A stretch of DNA of 5,465 nucleotides from positions 1 through 5,465 of the forward strand of contig JAIRKB010000151.1 of assembly GCA_031260385.1 (NCBI GenBank). The letters are read 5' to 3'. Positions 1 to 5,465 of the stretch are shown here, in pieces (within the stretch, counting starts at the first letter, position 1; every line of letters begins with the position of its first letter). The position numbers and the translations under genes were made by a program. The notes beneath the pieces were generated by a model, which saw only the letters and a program-made list of their open reading frames with translations, was not told where the DNA came from and ran no database searches. Source of the DNA: Propionibacteriaceae bacterium (GTDB lineage Bacteria; Actinomycetota; Actinomycetes; Propionibacteriales; Propionibacteriaceae).

Positions 1-202
1 CGTAGACTTCGGCCGTCGGCACGGCGATTGGCTCAGCAACAGGAACATCAGCCAAAGCCGGGTCGGTCATCTCAGCGGGTGGTGGGGTAGGTTCAACCGT
101 CTCCACCTCTGGGGCTGCCGCCTCCAGCTCGTAGGGTTGACCGCAAGCCTCGCAGAATGGTTGGTCTTGAGCAGGTGTTCCACAGTTGGGGCAGAACTTC
201 AT
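1..202 (-). CDS. Zinc-ribbon protein with acidic Pro/Ala/Glu-rich linker (N-terminal part, runs off the window)
   Basis: Seen: the minus strand opens with ATG (complement of 200-202) and stays open for 67 codons to the window edge. The protein begins MKFCPNCG and carries two CxxC pairs, Cys4/Cys7 and Cys17/Cys20 (CPNC and CEAC), the layout of a short zinc-ribbon domain (zinc_ribbon_2-like) expected to bind one zinc ion. Residues 25-67 form a low-complexity stretch rich in Pro, Ala, Glu and Val, with about ten acidic residues and no Lys or Arg; Lys2 is the only basic residue seen. The start is supported by a GAGGGAG ribosome site four bases upstream and by the usual placement of this ribbon at the extreme N-terminus. 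Known: such ribbons often sit before a linker and a membrane or other domain in bacterial proteins of unknown function. The deciding C-terminal part is missing, so no function is assigned. It is divergent from proB. Confidence 0.82.
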   Translation of the reverse strand, partial: MKFCPNCGTPAQDQPFCEACGQPYELEAAAPEVETVEPTPPPAEMTDPALADVPVAEPIAVPTAEVY

Positions 203-206
203 GATA

Positions 207-213
207 CTCCCTC
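207..213 (-). promoter_or_regulatory. Ribosome binding site of the zinc-ribbon gene
   Basis: Read on the minus strand this is GAGGGAG, a good match to the anti-Shine-Dalgarno sequence. It lies four bases before the ATG at the complement of 200-202 and supports that start. Confidence 0.6.
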
Positions 214-219
214 GTTCGG

Positions 220-283
220 AAAGCAGGCTCGCAAGAAAAACGAGCAAATAAAGCTTATCACGAGCGTGCCGTAGGCCTGCTTT
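220..283. repeat. 9-bp perfect inverted repeat, arms 46 bp apart
   Basis: The arms are AAAGCAGGC (220-228) and GCCTGCTTT (275-283). They flank the AT-rich middle of the divergent region and the weak minus-strand -10 candidate. The separation is long for a terminator hairpin and there is no adjoining T-run. Two half-sites for a DNA-binding protein are possible, but a chance match cannot be excluded. Confidence 0.4.
252..257 (-). promoter_or_regulatory. Possible -10 element for the zinc-ribbon gene
   Basis: On the minus strand this reads TAAGCT preceded by TGA, fitting an extended -10 pattern (TGnTAnnnT). It would start transcription near 245, giving a leader of roughly 43 nt. No clear -35 is seen, so this is a weak call by pattern only. 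Confidence 0.2.
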
Positions 284-307
284 GCACGGCGAGGCGACTA
301 ACACCAC

Positions 308-313
308 TAGAAT
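308..313 (+). promoter_or_regulatory. Possible -10 element for proB
   Basis: TAGAAT matches the -10 consensus at five of six positions and would place the transcription start near 320, a leader of about 17 nt. The best upstream -35 candidate, TTGCAC at 282-287, is 20 bp away, longer than the usual 16-18 bp, so the pair is not ideal. Confidence 0.35.
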
Positions 314-336
314 CTGGGTGGAAATGGCAGGTTAAT

Positions 337-1458
337 ATGAGTTCAGAAAAGACCACTGAGGTCGAGATCAGGCGGCAGATTGCCCAGGCTCGACGGGTCG
401 TCGTTAAGGTCGGCTCGTCGTCGCTGGCCTCGGCAGCCACCGGGCTTGATCTAGCCCGCTTGGCTTCCCTGGTGGCCGTTCTCGCCAAACGCCAGCTCGC
501 CGGTTCCGAGGTGATCCTCGTCACCTCCGGGGCGATTGCCGCCGGTCTAGAACCCCTCGGTTTCACCCGGCGTCCCCATGATCTCGCCCAACAACAAGCC
601 GCCGCCGCGGTTGGCCAGGGTCTGTTGATGACGGCCTACACCCAAGCTTTCGCTGAGCACGGGATACGCACCGCCCAGATCCTGCTCACCAAAGAGGATC
701 TCGCCAATAAGGAGAGTTACTCGAACGCCTTGCGGACCTTCGGCGCCTTGACCCGACTCGCCGTCCTGCCGGTGGTCAACGAGAACGACACCGTCGCTAC
801 CCAGGAGATCCGCTTTGGCGACAATGATCACCTAGCAGCCTTGGTGGCCGAGTTGGTGCGAGCCAATGCCCTCGTCTTGCTCTCCGATGTTGATGGGCTC
901 TACACGGAGCATCCCGGAAATCCTGGGGCCAAGCGGGTCTCCTTCGTCCCAGCGGTCAGCGAACTGACCGCCGAGGTTCACCGCCCTGGCTCGTCCGGGG
1001 TGGGGCGCGGCGGCATGGCGACCAAGATTGGTGCCGCCGAGTTGGCGGGCGCGGCCGGAATCCCCGTCGGGTTGGCACGCTGGGACCAAGCGGCTGCCAT
1101 CCTAGCTGGAGAGGATGTTGGTACGGTCTTTGGTGCGGCCACCAAGCGCTGGTCGCGACGTCACGGTTGGCTAGCCCACGCCGCCTCCGCCGCCGGTCAG
1201 TTACATATTGATCACGGCGCCGAGACCGCTCTAACCACTACGGCGGCTTCCCTGCTCGCCGCCGGTATCGCCTGGGTTGATGGTGACTTCAAGGCTGGCG
1301 ACTCCGTCGAGGTCGTCTCACCCGCCGGGGTGGTGATTGGCCGGGGGGTGGTAGCCTTTGACTCTGCGGTTCTCCCGACAATGCTCGGCCGAACCCATCA
1401 GTCCAAACCCGTCATCCACCGTGATGATCTGGTGATGGCGCCAACCCAAGGAGGCTAA
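337..1458 (+). CDS. proB: Glutamate 5-kinase (gamma-glutamyl kinase), with C-terminal PUA domain
   Basis: ProB phosphorylates the gamma-carboxyl of L-glutamate with ATP in the cytosol, the first and normally proline-inhibited step of proline synthesis. The 373-residue length is usual for the kinase-plus-PUA form. The amino acid kinase domain spans about residues 19-265: VKVGSS (23-28) at the phosphate-binding strand, LVTSGAIAAG (61-70), NENDTV (148-153), FGDND (160-164), LLSDVDGLYT (181-190) and GRGGMATK (223-230). A PUA domain follows (about 278-368), ending in the HRDDLV motif. ATG 337 is chosen because the conserved kinase strand begins soon after it; the next in-frame options would cut into the domain. 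Only a weak purine-rich ribosome site (GGCAGG, 325-330) precedes it. Oddity: the loop usually written GTGGM or GSGGM has Arg224 in the Thr/Ser position. proA follows one base after the stop, so the two are surely co-transcribed. Confidence 0.97.
   Translation: MSSEKTTEVEIRRQIAQARRVVVKVGSSSLASAATGLDLARLASLVAVLAKRQLAGSEVILVTSGAIAAGLEPLGFTRRPHDLAQQQAAAAVGQGLLMTAYTQAFAEHGIRTAQILLTKEDLANKESYSNALRTFGALTRLAVLPVVNENDTVATQEIRFGDNDHLAALVAELVRANALVLLSDVDGLYTEHPGNPGAKRVSFVPAVSELTAEVHRPGSSGVGRGGMATKIGAAELAGAAGIPVGLARWDQAAAILAGEDVGTVFGAATKRWSRRHGWLAHAASAAGQLHIDHGAETALTTTAASLLAAGIAWVDGDFKAGDSVEVVSPAGVVIGRGVVAFDSAVLPTMLGRTHQSKPVIHRDDLVMAPTQGG
1448..1454 (+). promoter_or_regulatory. Strong ribosome binding site of proA, inside the end of proB
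   Basis: AAGGAGG is a full Shine-Dalgarno match five bases before the proA ATG at 1460. It overlaps the last proB codons, so ribosomes finishing proB can restart on proA, which suggests coupled and roughly matched expression. It is clearly the best ribosome site in the window. Confidence 0.8.
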
Positions 1459-1459
1459 C

Positions 1460-2704
1460 ATGAGCCAGTTCCTCGCCCAGGCCCACGAGGCCCGCGAAGC
1501 CAGCATCGCTTTGGCAGGTGCCTCCCGGGCCACCAAAGATCGCGCCTTGGCCGCTATGGCCGATGCGCTGATCGCCAATCAAGCGCCGATCCTGGCAGCC
1601 AACGGTTTGGATGTTCAACTTGCCCGTACGGCCGGAGTGACCGAAGCCCTGATTGATCGCTTGAGCCTCGATGCGGCCCGCCTCGCAGCGATGGCCGACG
1701 GTCTCCGCGACCTCGCCGCCTTGTCCGATCCGGTCGGTGAAGTCATTCGCGGCTGGAACCTGCCGAATGGCGTCCATATCGATCAGGTACGGGTGCCAAT
1801 CGGGGTGATCGGCATCATTTATGAAGCGCGCCCGAATGTCACCGCTGACGCCGCCGGGATCTGCCTGAAGTCGGGTAATGCCGTCTTACTGCGGGGGTCC
1901 TCAAGCGCCTTTAACGCTAATCAAGCGATTGTTGCCGCCTTGCGGGAGGGTCTCGCCGCTTGCGGGATTGACCCCCGGGCGATCGCGCTAGTGGCCGGGG
2001 GACGGGAAGTCACCGACGAGATGATGAAAGCGCGCGGACTCGTCGATCTCTTGATTCCGCGCGGGGGTGCCTCGCTGATCGACGCGGTCGTGCGCACCTC
2101 CCAGGTCCCCGTGATCGAAACCGGCACCGGCAACTGCCACCTGTTTGTGGACGCTAGCGCCGACCAGTCAATGGCGATCGACATCATTATCAATGCCAAG
2201 ACCCAACGCCCGTCAGTCTGTAATGCCCTCGAAACCCTCCTCATCCACCGCTCTATCGCCGAGACCTTCCTCCCGCGCGTCACCGGAGCCCTCCGGCAAG
2301 CTGGGGTGACGCTCCACGGCGATGCCGCAGTGGGCGCCCTCGACCCGACGATCGCCCTCCACCCCGAGAATGGCTGGGATGACGAATGGCTGTCACTGGA
2401 TCTACGGCTCGCCTTGGTTAGCGATGTCAGCGAAGCGATCAGCTTCATCCGCCAACACACCTCCGGCCACTCCGAAACGATCATCACCAATGACCTCGCG
2501 GCGCGTCAACGTTTCATCACCGAGGTTGATGCCGCCTGTGTGATGATCAACACCTCTAGCCGCTTTGTTGACGGTGGCCAGTTCGGTTTTGGCGCCGAGA
2601 TCGGGATCTCTACCCAGAAGCTCCACGCGCGCGGGCCGATGGCCTTACCCGAGATGACGACCACTAAATATGTCGTTACCGGCGACGGTCAAGTCAGAGC
2701 GTAG
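1460..2704 (+). CDS. proA: Glutamate-5-semialdehyde dehydrogenase (gamma-glutamyl phosphate reductase)
   Basis: ProA reduces glutamyl-5-phosphate with NADPH to glutamate-5-semialdehyde, which cyclises to pyrroline-5-carboxylate; this is the second step of proline synthesis, in the cytosol. It belongs to the aldehyde dehydrogenase superfamily, and 414 residues is the usual length. Visible motifs in order: IGVIGIIYEARPNVT (114-128) and CLKSGNAVLLRGSS (135-148) in the cofactor-binding domain; ETGTGNCH (220-227); RPSVCNALETLL (250-261) with the catalytic cysteine at Cys254; GHSETIIT (336-343); and the family signature from NTSSRFVDGG (364-373) through FGAEIGISTQKLHARGPM (377-394). The ATG is fixed by an AAGGAGG site and the one-base gap after proB. 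ProA and ProB are thought to act together because glutamyl phosphate is labile. No motif residue appears lost. proA is often followed by nadD in actinobacteria; here an RDD membrane protein gene follows. Confidence 0.98.
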   Translation: MSQFLAQAHEAREASIALAGASRATKDRALAAMADALIANQAPILAANGLDVQLARTAGVTEALIDRLSLDAARLAAMADGLRDLAALSDPVGEVIRGWNLPNGVHIDQVRVPIGVIGIIYEARPNVTADAAGICLKSGNAVLLRGSSSAFNANQAIVAALREGLAACGIDPRAIALVAGGREVTDEMMKARGLVDLLIPRGGASLIDAVVRTSQVPVIETGTGNCHLFVDASADQSMAIDIIINAKTQRPSVCNALETLLIHRSIAETFLPRVTGALRQAGVTLHGDAAVGALDPTIALHPENGWDDEWLSLDLRLALVSDVSEAISFIRQHTSGHSETIITNDLAARQRFITEVDAACVMINTSSRFVDGGQFGFGAEIGISTQKLHARGPMALPEMTTTKYVVTGDGQVRA

Positions 2705-2717
2705 TGTCGATATCTGG

Positions 2718-2723
2718 CAGAAT
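2718..2723 (+). promoter_or_regulatory. Possible extended -10 for a leaderless RDD-protein transcript
   Basis: CAGAAT is preceded by TGG (2715-2717), an extended -10 arrangement. Transcription would begin about seven bases downstream, at or beside the GTG at 2730, giving a leaderless mRNA. This would explain why no Shine-Dalgarno sequence lies before that start. No convincing -35 is seen. Confidence 0.33.
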
Positions 2724-2729
2724 AGTGGG

Positions 2730-3518
2730 GTGACTGATCGACCACTCAACCCACCCCGAGGCTGGTATTCCGACCCAGCGGGGCCCGGGCGCGACCGCTA
2801 TTGGGACGGGGCGCGGTGGACACAGGTGGTTCGTCAAGCGGAATCGATTGAGTTGAAAAACCGGCTGATCCATCCCGACGGAACGGTCAGCCTGCCGAAA
2901 ACTGACCCGACCTCCACTGTGCCACTAGCCGGTTGGTGGCGGCGGGCTGGTTCTGGGGTGATTGACACGATCATCGCCGTGGCTTTAACAGCGGTGCTGT
3001 TAATCGGGGGAGCCCCCACTCTACTTCAGCGCTGGTTGACCCAGATGAATGCCCACAGCCGAGAGCTTTTAGCCTGGGCGGCGGCTCCATCTTTCACGCT
3101 ACCTGCTCCATCGGAGATCTATGCCACGACTACCTCGACTGTCGGTGTGTTATTTGGGATTGTGACGATCGTTTATTGTGCGCTGTTTTTGGGTTTCTGG
3201 GGGGCGACGATTGGGCATCGAATCTGCGGTGTTAACGTGATCAAGTCACCACATCCTTCGGCGTCCCCGACCGCTGATAAGAAGTTCACGATCGAAAAGC
3301 CCGGTTGGATTCGGGCGGTGTCGAAGGCGATGAGTTGGGCCTTGTTCTGCAACGGGGGATTCTTGATCCTTTTTCAAGTCCTCAATGTGATGATCCTCTT
3401 TCTCGTGGTCAATGTGTTCTTGCCCTTGTGGCATCGTAGAAAACAATCATTAACCGACTTATTTGCTGGTACACTATTGGTGCTTAGGCAACCGGAGCCC
3501 CCCGAAATTCCCGGTTGA
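2730..3518 (+). CDS. RDD family integral membrane protein with N-terminal DUF2510 domain
   Basis: The function is not known; RDD proteins are a broad family of small integral membrane proteins, a few linked to ion or solute transport. From GTG 2730 the product is 262 residues. Residues 7-33 (PPRGWYSDP, then RYWDGARW) match DUF2510, a short Trp-rich module common in actinobacterial membrane proteins. A hydrophilic linker runs to about 64. The RDD domain spans about 65-253: GWWRRAGSGVIDT (68-80) supplies the Arg and first Asp before membrane segment 1 (about 78-95), a second segment lies at about 137-156, GATIGHRICGVNVI (158-171) is the conserved cytosolic turn, hydrophobic segments fill about 202-232, and RKQSLTDLFAGTLLV (237-251) carries the last Asp. 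An in-frame ATG at 2670 would overlap proA by 35 bases, has no ribosome site and adds 20 residues outside the domain, so GTG is preferred. The membrane-coding part looks less GC-rich than its neighbours. Confidence 0.88.
   Translation: MTDRPLNPPRGWYSDPAGPGRDRYWDGARWTQVVRQAESIELKNRLIHPDGTVSLPKTDPTSTVPLAGWWRRAGSGVIDTIIAVALTAVLLIGGAPTLLQRWLTQMNAHSRELLAWAAAPSFTLPAPSEIYATTTSTVGVLFGIVTIVYCALFLGFWGATIGHRICGVNVIKSPHPSASPTADKKFTIEKPGWIRAVSKAMSWALFCNGGFLILFQVLNVMILFLVVNVFLPLWHRRKQSLTDLFAGTLLVLRQPEPPEIPG
3470..3475 (+). promoter_or_regulatory. Possible extended -10 for malQ, inside the end of the RDD gene
   Basis: TACACT preceded by TGG (3467-3469) fits an extended -10 (TGnTAnnnT). It lies in an AT-richer patch and would start transcription near 3482, giving malQ a leader of about 68 nt. 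No good -35 is found at normal spacing; TTAACC at 3450-3455 is only 14 bp away. Confidence 0.33.
3489..3517 (+). repeat. 7-bp inverted repeat across the RDD gene stop codon
   Basis: CAACCGG (3489-3495) pairs perfectly with CCGGTTG (3511-3517) across a 15-nt loop. There is no T-run after it, so it is not a typical intrinsic terminator. A second pairing, GAGCC (3495-3499) with GGCTC (3522-3526), shares G3495 with the first and encloses its right arm, so the two pairings could compete in RNA. It could be a weak attenuating structure in a malQ leader, or chance. Confidence 0.3.
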
Positions 3519-3532
3519 TCAGGCTCAATAAC

Positions 3533-3538
3533 GAAAGG
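3533..3538 (+). promoter_or_regulatory. Likely ribosome binding site of malQ
   Basis: GAAAGG lies 11 bases before the malQ ATG at 3550, slightly long but workable. A second, out-of-frame ATG at 3542 lies only three bases after it. An in-frame stop (TAA at 3529-3531) and the lack of other start codons between it and 3550 leave 3550 as the first possible malQ start. Confidence 0.45.
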
Positions 3539-3549
3539 CGCATGGCTAC

Positions 3550-5465
3550 ATGGACCAGCGTATTGCCCGTCTTGCCCTGCTTTACGGTATCCAAACAAAA
3601 TTTTGGGACTGGCAGGGAAAGTCCCACGCCCCCTGTGAAGCAACAGTTATCGCTTGTTTACAAGCGCAAGGGGTCGACACCACCGCCCCGGGTTGGGTGG
3701 AACTTGGTTTAGCCCAGGCCGAGGAACGCCCCTGGCATCAGGTCTTACCCAGCTGCGTGGTGGTTGAGGAGCACCAGGACAAGGTGATCGAAGCCCATGT
3801 GCGAGCCGGTCACACTGCCACCCTCCAAGCTCACCTCGAAGATGGCTCGATCCTTGATGTCAACCAGGTTGACAACGCCGTGCCAGATCGCCAGATCGGC
3901 GATCAGTTAATCGGTCGCGCCACCTTCCAGTTACCAACCGATATCGAACCGGGTTACCACCGCCTGGTTCTGACCACCGACGGCCAGACCCACCAGACAA
4001 GTTATATCGTCACGCCGGCTTGGGTCGGGTTAGCGGAGTTGGAGGGTTGGGGGTTTGCCGCTCAGCTCTATTCCTTCTACGGTCAAGCCTCCTGGGGTCT
4101 CGGCGACTTGGTTGATCTCAAAGACCTCGCCCGCTGGGCCAAGAAACACCACAATGCCGACTTCGTCTTAATCAATCCGGTGCACGCCGCGGAGGTGGTC
4201 TCCCCGCTCGAACCTTCACCTTACTATCCCGCTACCCGCCGCTATATCAATCCGATTTATGTCCGCCCGGAGGCGATCGACGAACTCGCCGAGGCCTCGG
4301 CGGCCGTGCGCGCCGATGTTCAAGTGGCACGCATGCAGGCGGTCGTGGTCGCCGAGATGACCGATCGGGTCCCCCGTGAGGCGGTGTGGGTGTCCAAGCG
4401 CGGTGCCCTCAAAGCGATCTTTGAATTACCCCGCGATCCGCGCCGCCAGCGGAGGTTTGAGAACTATCTCGCCCGCGAGGGAACCCGCTTGCAGCGCTAC
4501 GCCACCTGGTGTGCCCTCTCCGAACTACATGGTCCGAACTGGCGGGACTGGCCAGAAAAATACCAGAGCCCAGATTCGGCGGCGATCAAACGGTTCGTAC
4601 GTGAACACCCCTCGGAGATCGAGTTTCACTCCTGGCTGCAGTGGGTGGCCCATCAGCAAGCCAAACAAGCCCAGAAGGCCGCCAAGCGAGCCGGGATGAA
4701 GATTGGGATCATGGCTGATCTGGCGGTGGGGGTCAGTAATGACGGCGAGGAGACTTGGGCGACCCCGGATCTCTTTGCCAAAGGGGTGACCGTGGGGGCG
4801 CCGCCGGATGAGTATAACCAGGCCGGCCAGGATTGGCGTCAACCGCCTTGGCGCCCCGATCGTCTGCGCGCAATGTGCTACACCCCGCTACGCGAAATGG
4901 TCTCCCAGATGTTACGTCACGCTGGGGCCCTGCGGATTGATCACATCATCGGTATGTTCCGCTTGTGGTGGATTCCCGAGGGGAGCTCCCCGGAAGATGG
5001 TGCCTACGTTCAGTACGATCACGAAGCGATGATCGGGATCTTGGCTCTTGAAGCCAGTCGGGCCCAGGCACCGATAATCGGGGAGGATCTGGGAACGGTC
5101 GAACCCTGGGTGCGCGACTATCTGGCTCGACGCGGCATCTATGGCACTTCGGTTTTGTGGTTCGAGAATGGCGAGGACGGGGGGCCGCTAGCCCCGGAAC
5201 GCTGGCGGGAACTGTGTTTGGCTTCGGTCACCACCCACGACCTGCCACCAACCTTGGGCTATCTCGCCCACGACCATATTGCCTTACGCCACCAGTTGGG
5301 TTTGCTGACGGAATCCCTGGAGTCTGCCAAGGAACGCGACGAGTCCGCTCAATCAGCGGTTCTAACAAACCTCGCCAAGCGGGGCATGATCAAACGCGGC
5401 CAGCGCGATCCCCGGCAGATAATGCTGGGACTGCACCGCTTCCTAGCCCAAACCCCCGCCCGGCT
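3550..5465 (+). CDS. malQ: 4-alpha-glucanotransferase (amylomaltase, GH77), C-terminus beyond the window
   Basis: MalQ transfers alpha-1,4-glucan segments between malto-oligosaccharides and releases glucose, working in cytosolic maltodextrin and glycogen turnover. The frame stays open for 638 codons to the window edge; the long actinobacterial form is about 700 residues, so roughly the last tenth is missing. Residues 1-160 form the extra N-terminal region of the long form, starting with a helical segment (LARLALLYGI) and continuing as a probable beta-sandwich. The GH77 barrel follows: SFYGQASWGLGD (175-186), EPSPYYPATRRYINP (221-235), MADLAVGVSNDG (388-399) and GAPPDEYNQAGQDW (416-429). Catalytic residues are all present by motif: nucleophile Asp464 in LRIDH, acid/base Glu512 in GEDLG, and Asp564 in TTHDLP. 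Spacings of 48 and 52 residues resemble the 47 and 55 of Thermus amylomaltase. It lies 31 bases after the RDD gene and may have its own promoter. The product should be active. Confidence 0.96.
   Translation, partial: MDQRIARLALLYGIQTKFWDWQGKSHAPCEATVIACLQAQGVDTTAPGWVELGLAQAEERPWHQVLPSCVVVEEHQDKVIEAHVRAGHTATLQAHLEDGSILDVNQVDNAVPDRQIGDQLIGRATFQLPTDIEPGYHRLVLTTDGQTHQTSYIVTPAWVGLAELEGWGFAAQLYSFYGQASWGLGDLVDLKDLARWAKKHHNADFVLINPVHAAEVVSPLEPSPYYPATRRYINPIYVRPEAIDELAEASAAVRADVQVARMQAVVVAEMTDRVPREAVWVSKRGALKAIFELPRDPRRQRRFENYLAREGTRLQRYATWCALSELHGPNWRDWPEKYQSPDSAAIKRFVREHPSEIEFHSWLQWVAHQQAKQAQKAAKRAGMKIGIMADLAVGVSNDGEETWATPDLFAKGVTVGAPPDEYNQAGQDWRQPPWRPDRLRAMCYTPLREMVSQMLRHAGALRIDHIIGMFRLWWIPEGSSPEDGAYVQYDHEAMIGILALEASRAQAPIIGEDLGTVEPWVRDYLARRGIYGTSVLWFENGEDGGPLAPERWRELCLASVTTHDLPPTLGYLAHDHIALRHQLGLLTESLESAKERDESAQSAVLTNLAKRGMIKRGQRDPRQIMLGLHRFLAQTPAR

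Larger units (their letters stand above)
203..336. other. Divergent intergenic region between the zinc-ribbon gene and proB
   Basis: This 134-bp stretch separates two divergently transcribed genes and must hold their promoters unless either is transcribed from elsewhere. It is more AT-rich in its middle (about 232-260) than the flanking genes. It contains a perfect 9-bp inverted repeat (AAAGCAGGC at 220-228, GCCTGCTTT at 275-283) and a short 5-bp stem (GCTCG at 227-231, CGAGC at 241-245). No terminator, RNA gene or small ORF with a convincing ribosome site is visible. Confidence 0.7.

Noticed and set aside
411..440. Short repeated tcg/gtc triplets near the start of proB
   Set aside because: They encode the conserved Gly-Ser-Ser-Ser strand of the kinase and are explained by codon use; there is no true tandem array.
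258..566. A 102-codon minus-strand frame overlapping the start of proB and the intergenic region
   Set aside because: Most of it is antisense to proB, its sequence has no recognisable motif, and it would cover the proB promoter region. It is a chance open frame.
1921..2490. A 189-codon open frame on the minus strand, antisense to proA
   Set aside because: It lies wholly inside proA, whose motifs are complete. The product is rich in Arg, Ser and Ala as expected of an antisense reading of GC-rich DNA, and no domain is recognisable.
3489..3517. Rho-independent terminator after the RDD gene
   Set aside because: The stem is only 7 bp, the loop is 15 nt, and no run of T follows. malQ starts 31 bases after the RDD stop on the same strand.
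4376..4699. A 107-codon plus-strand frame within malQ
   Set aside because: It is a shifted reading of the malQ catalytic domain. The product is low-complexity Arg/Pro/Ser-rich sequence and there is no ribosome site.
1..5465. CRISPR array, insertion sequence, attachment site, tRNA or rRNA, or defence cassette
   Set aside because: No regularly spaced repeats, transposase or integrase motifs, terminal repeats or structural RNA signatures were seen. Known housekeeping-type genes fill nearly the whole window.

Overview
The window is an ordinary stretch of bacterial chromosome, most likely from an actinobacterium of moderate to high GC (about 60% by eye). Three things point that way: a DUF2510-RDD membrane protein, an arrangement found mainly in Actinobacteria; the long-form MalQ with an extra N-terminal domain; and a ProB whose C-terminus ends in the actinobacterial-style HRDDLV motif. 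Propionibacteriaceae-like bacteria would fit, but the sequence alone does not settle the family.

Layout: positions 1-202 hold the beginning of a minus-strand gene for a zinc-ribbon protein with a strongly acidic, proline-rich linker; the rest lies outside the window. A 134-bp divergent intergenic region (203-336) follows. Four plus-strand genes then run to the end: proB (337-1458), proA (1460-2704), an RDD-family membrane protein (preferred start 2730, end 3518) and malQ (3550 to beyond 5465, C-terminus missing). Gaps between them are 1, 25 and 31 nt, so there is almost no non-coding DNA and no stretch of more than 300 bases without a gene.

Functionally, proB and proA form a tight, translationally linked pair. 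They carry out the first two steps of proline synthesis: glutamate to glutamyl-5-phosphate to glutamate-5-semialdehyde, which cyclises to pyrroline-5-carboxylate. The last enzyme, ProC, is not in this window. MalQ rearranges malto-oligosaccharides in glycogen/maltodextrin metabolism and has no obvious pathway link to proline. The RDD protein between them is an integral membrane protein of unknown role. Possible internal promoters (a leaderless-type signal before the RDD gene and an extended -10 before malQ) suggest that the same-strand run need not be a single operon.

I looked for repeats, CRISPR arrays, insertion sequences, tRNA/rRNA genes, attachment sites and unusual dual coding and found none. 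I see no evidence for a novel defence or mobile system. The findings below are modest points about start sites, regulation and gene order.
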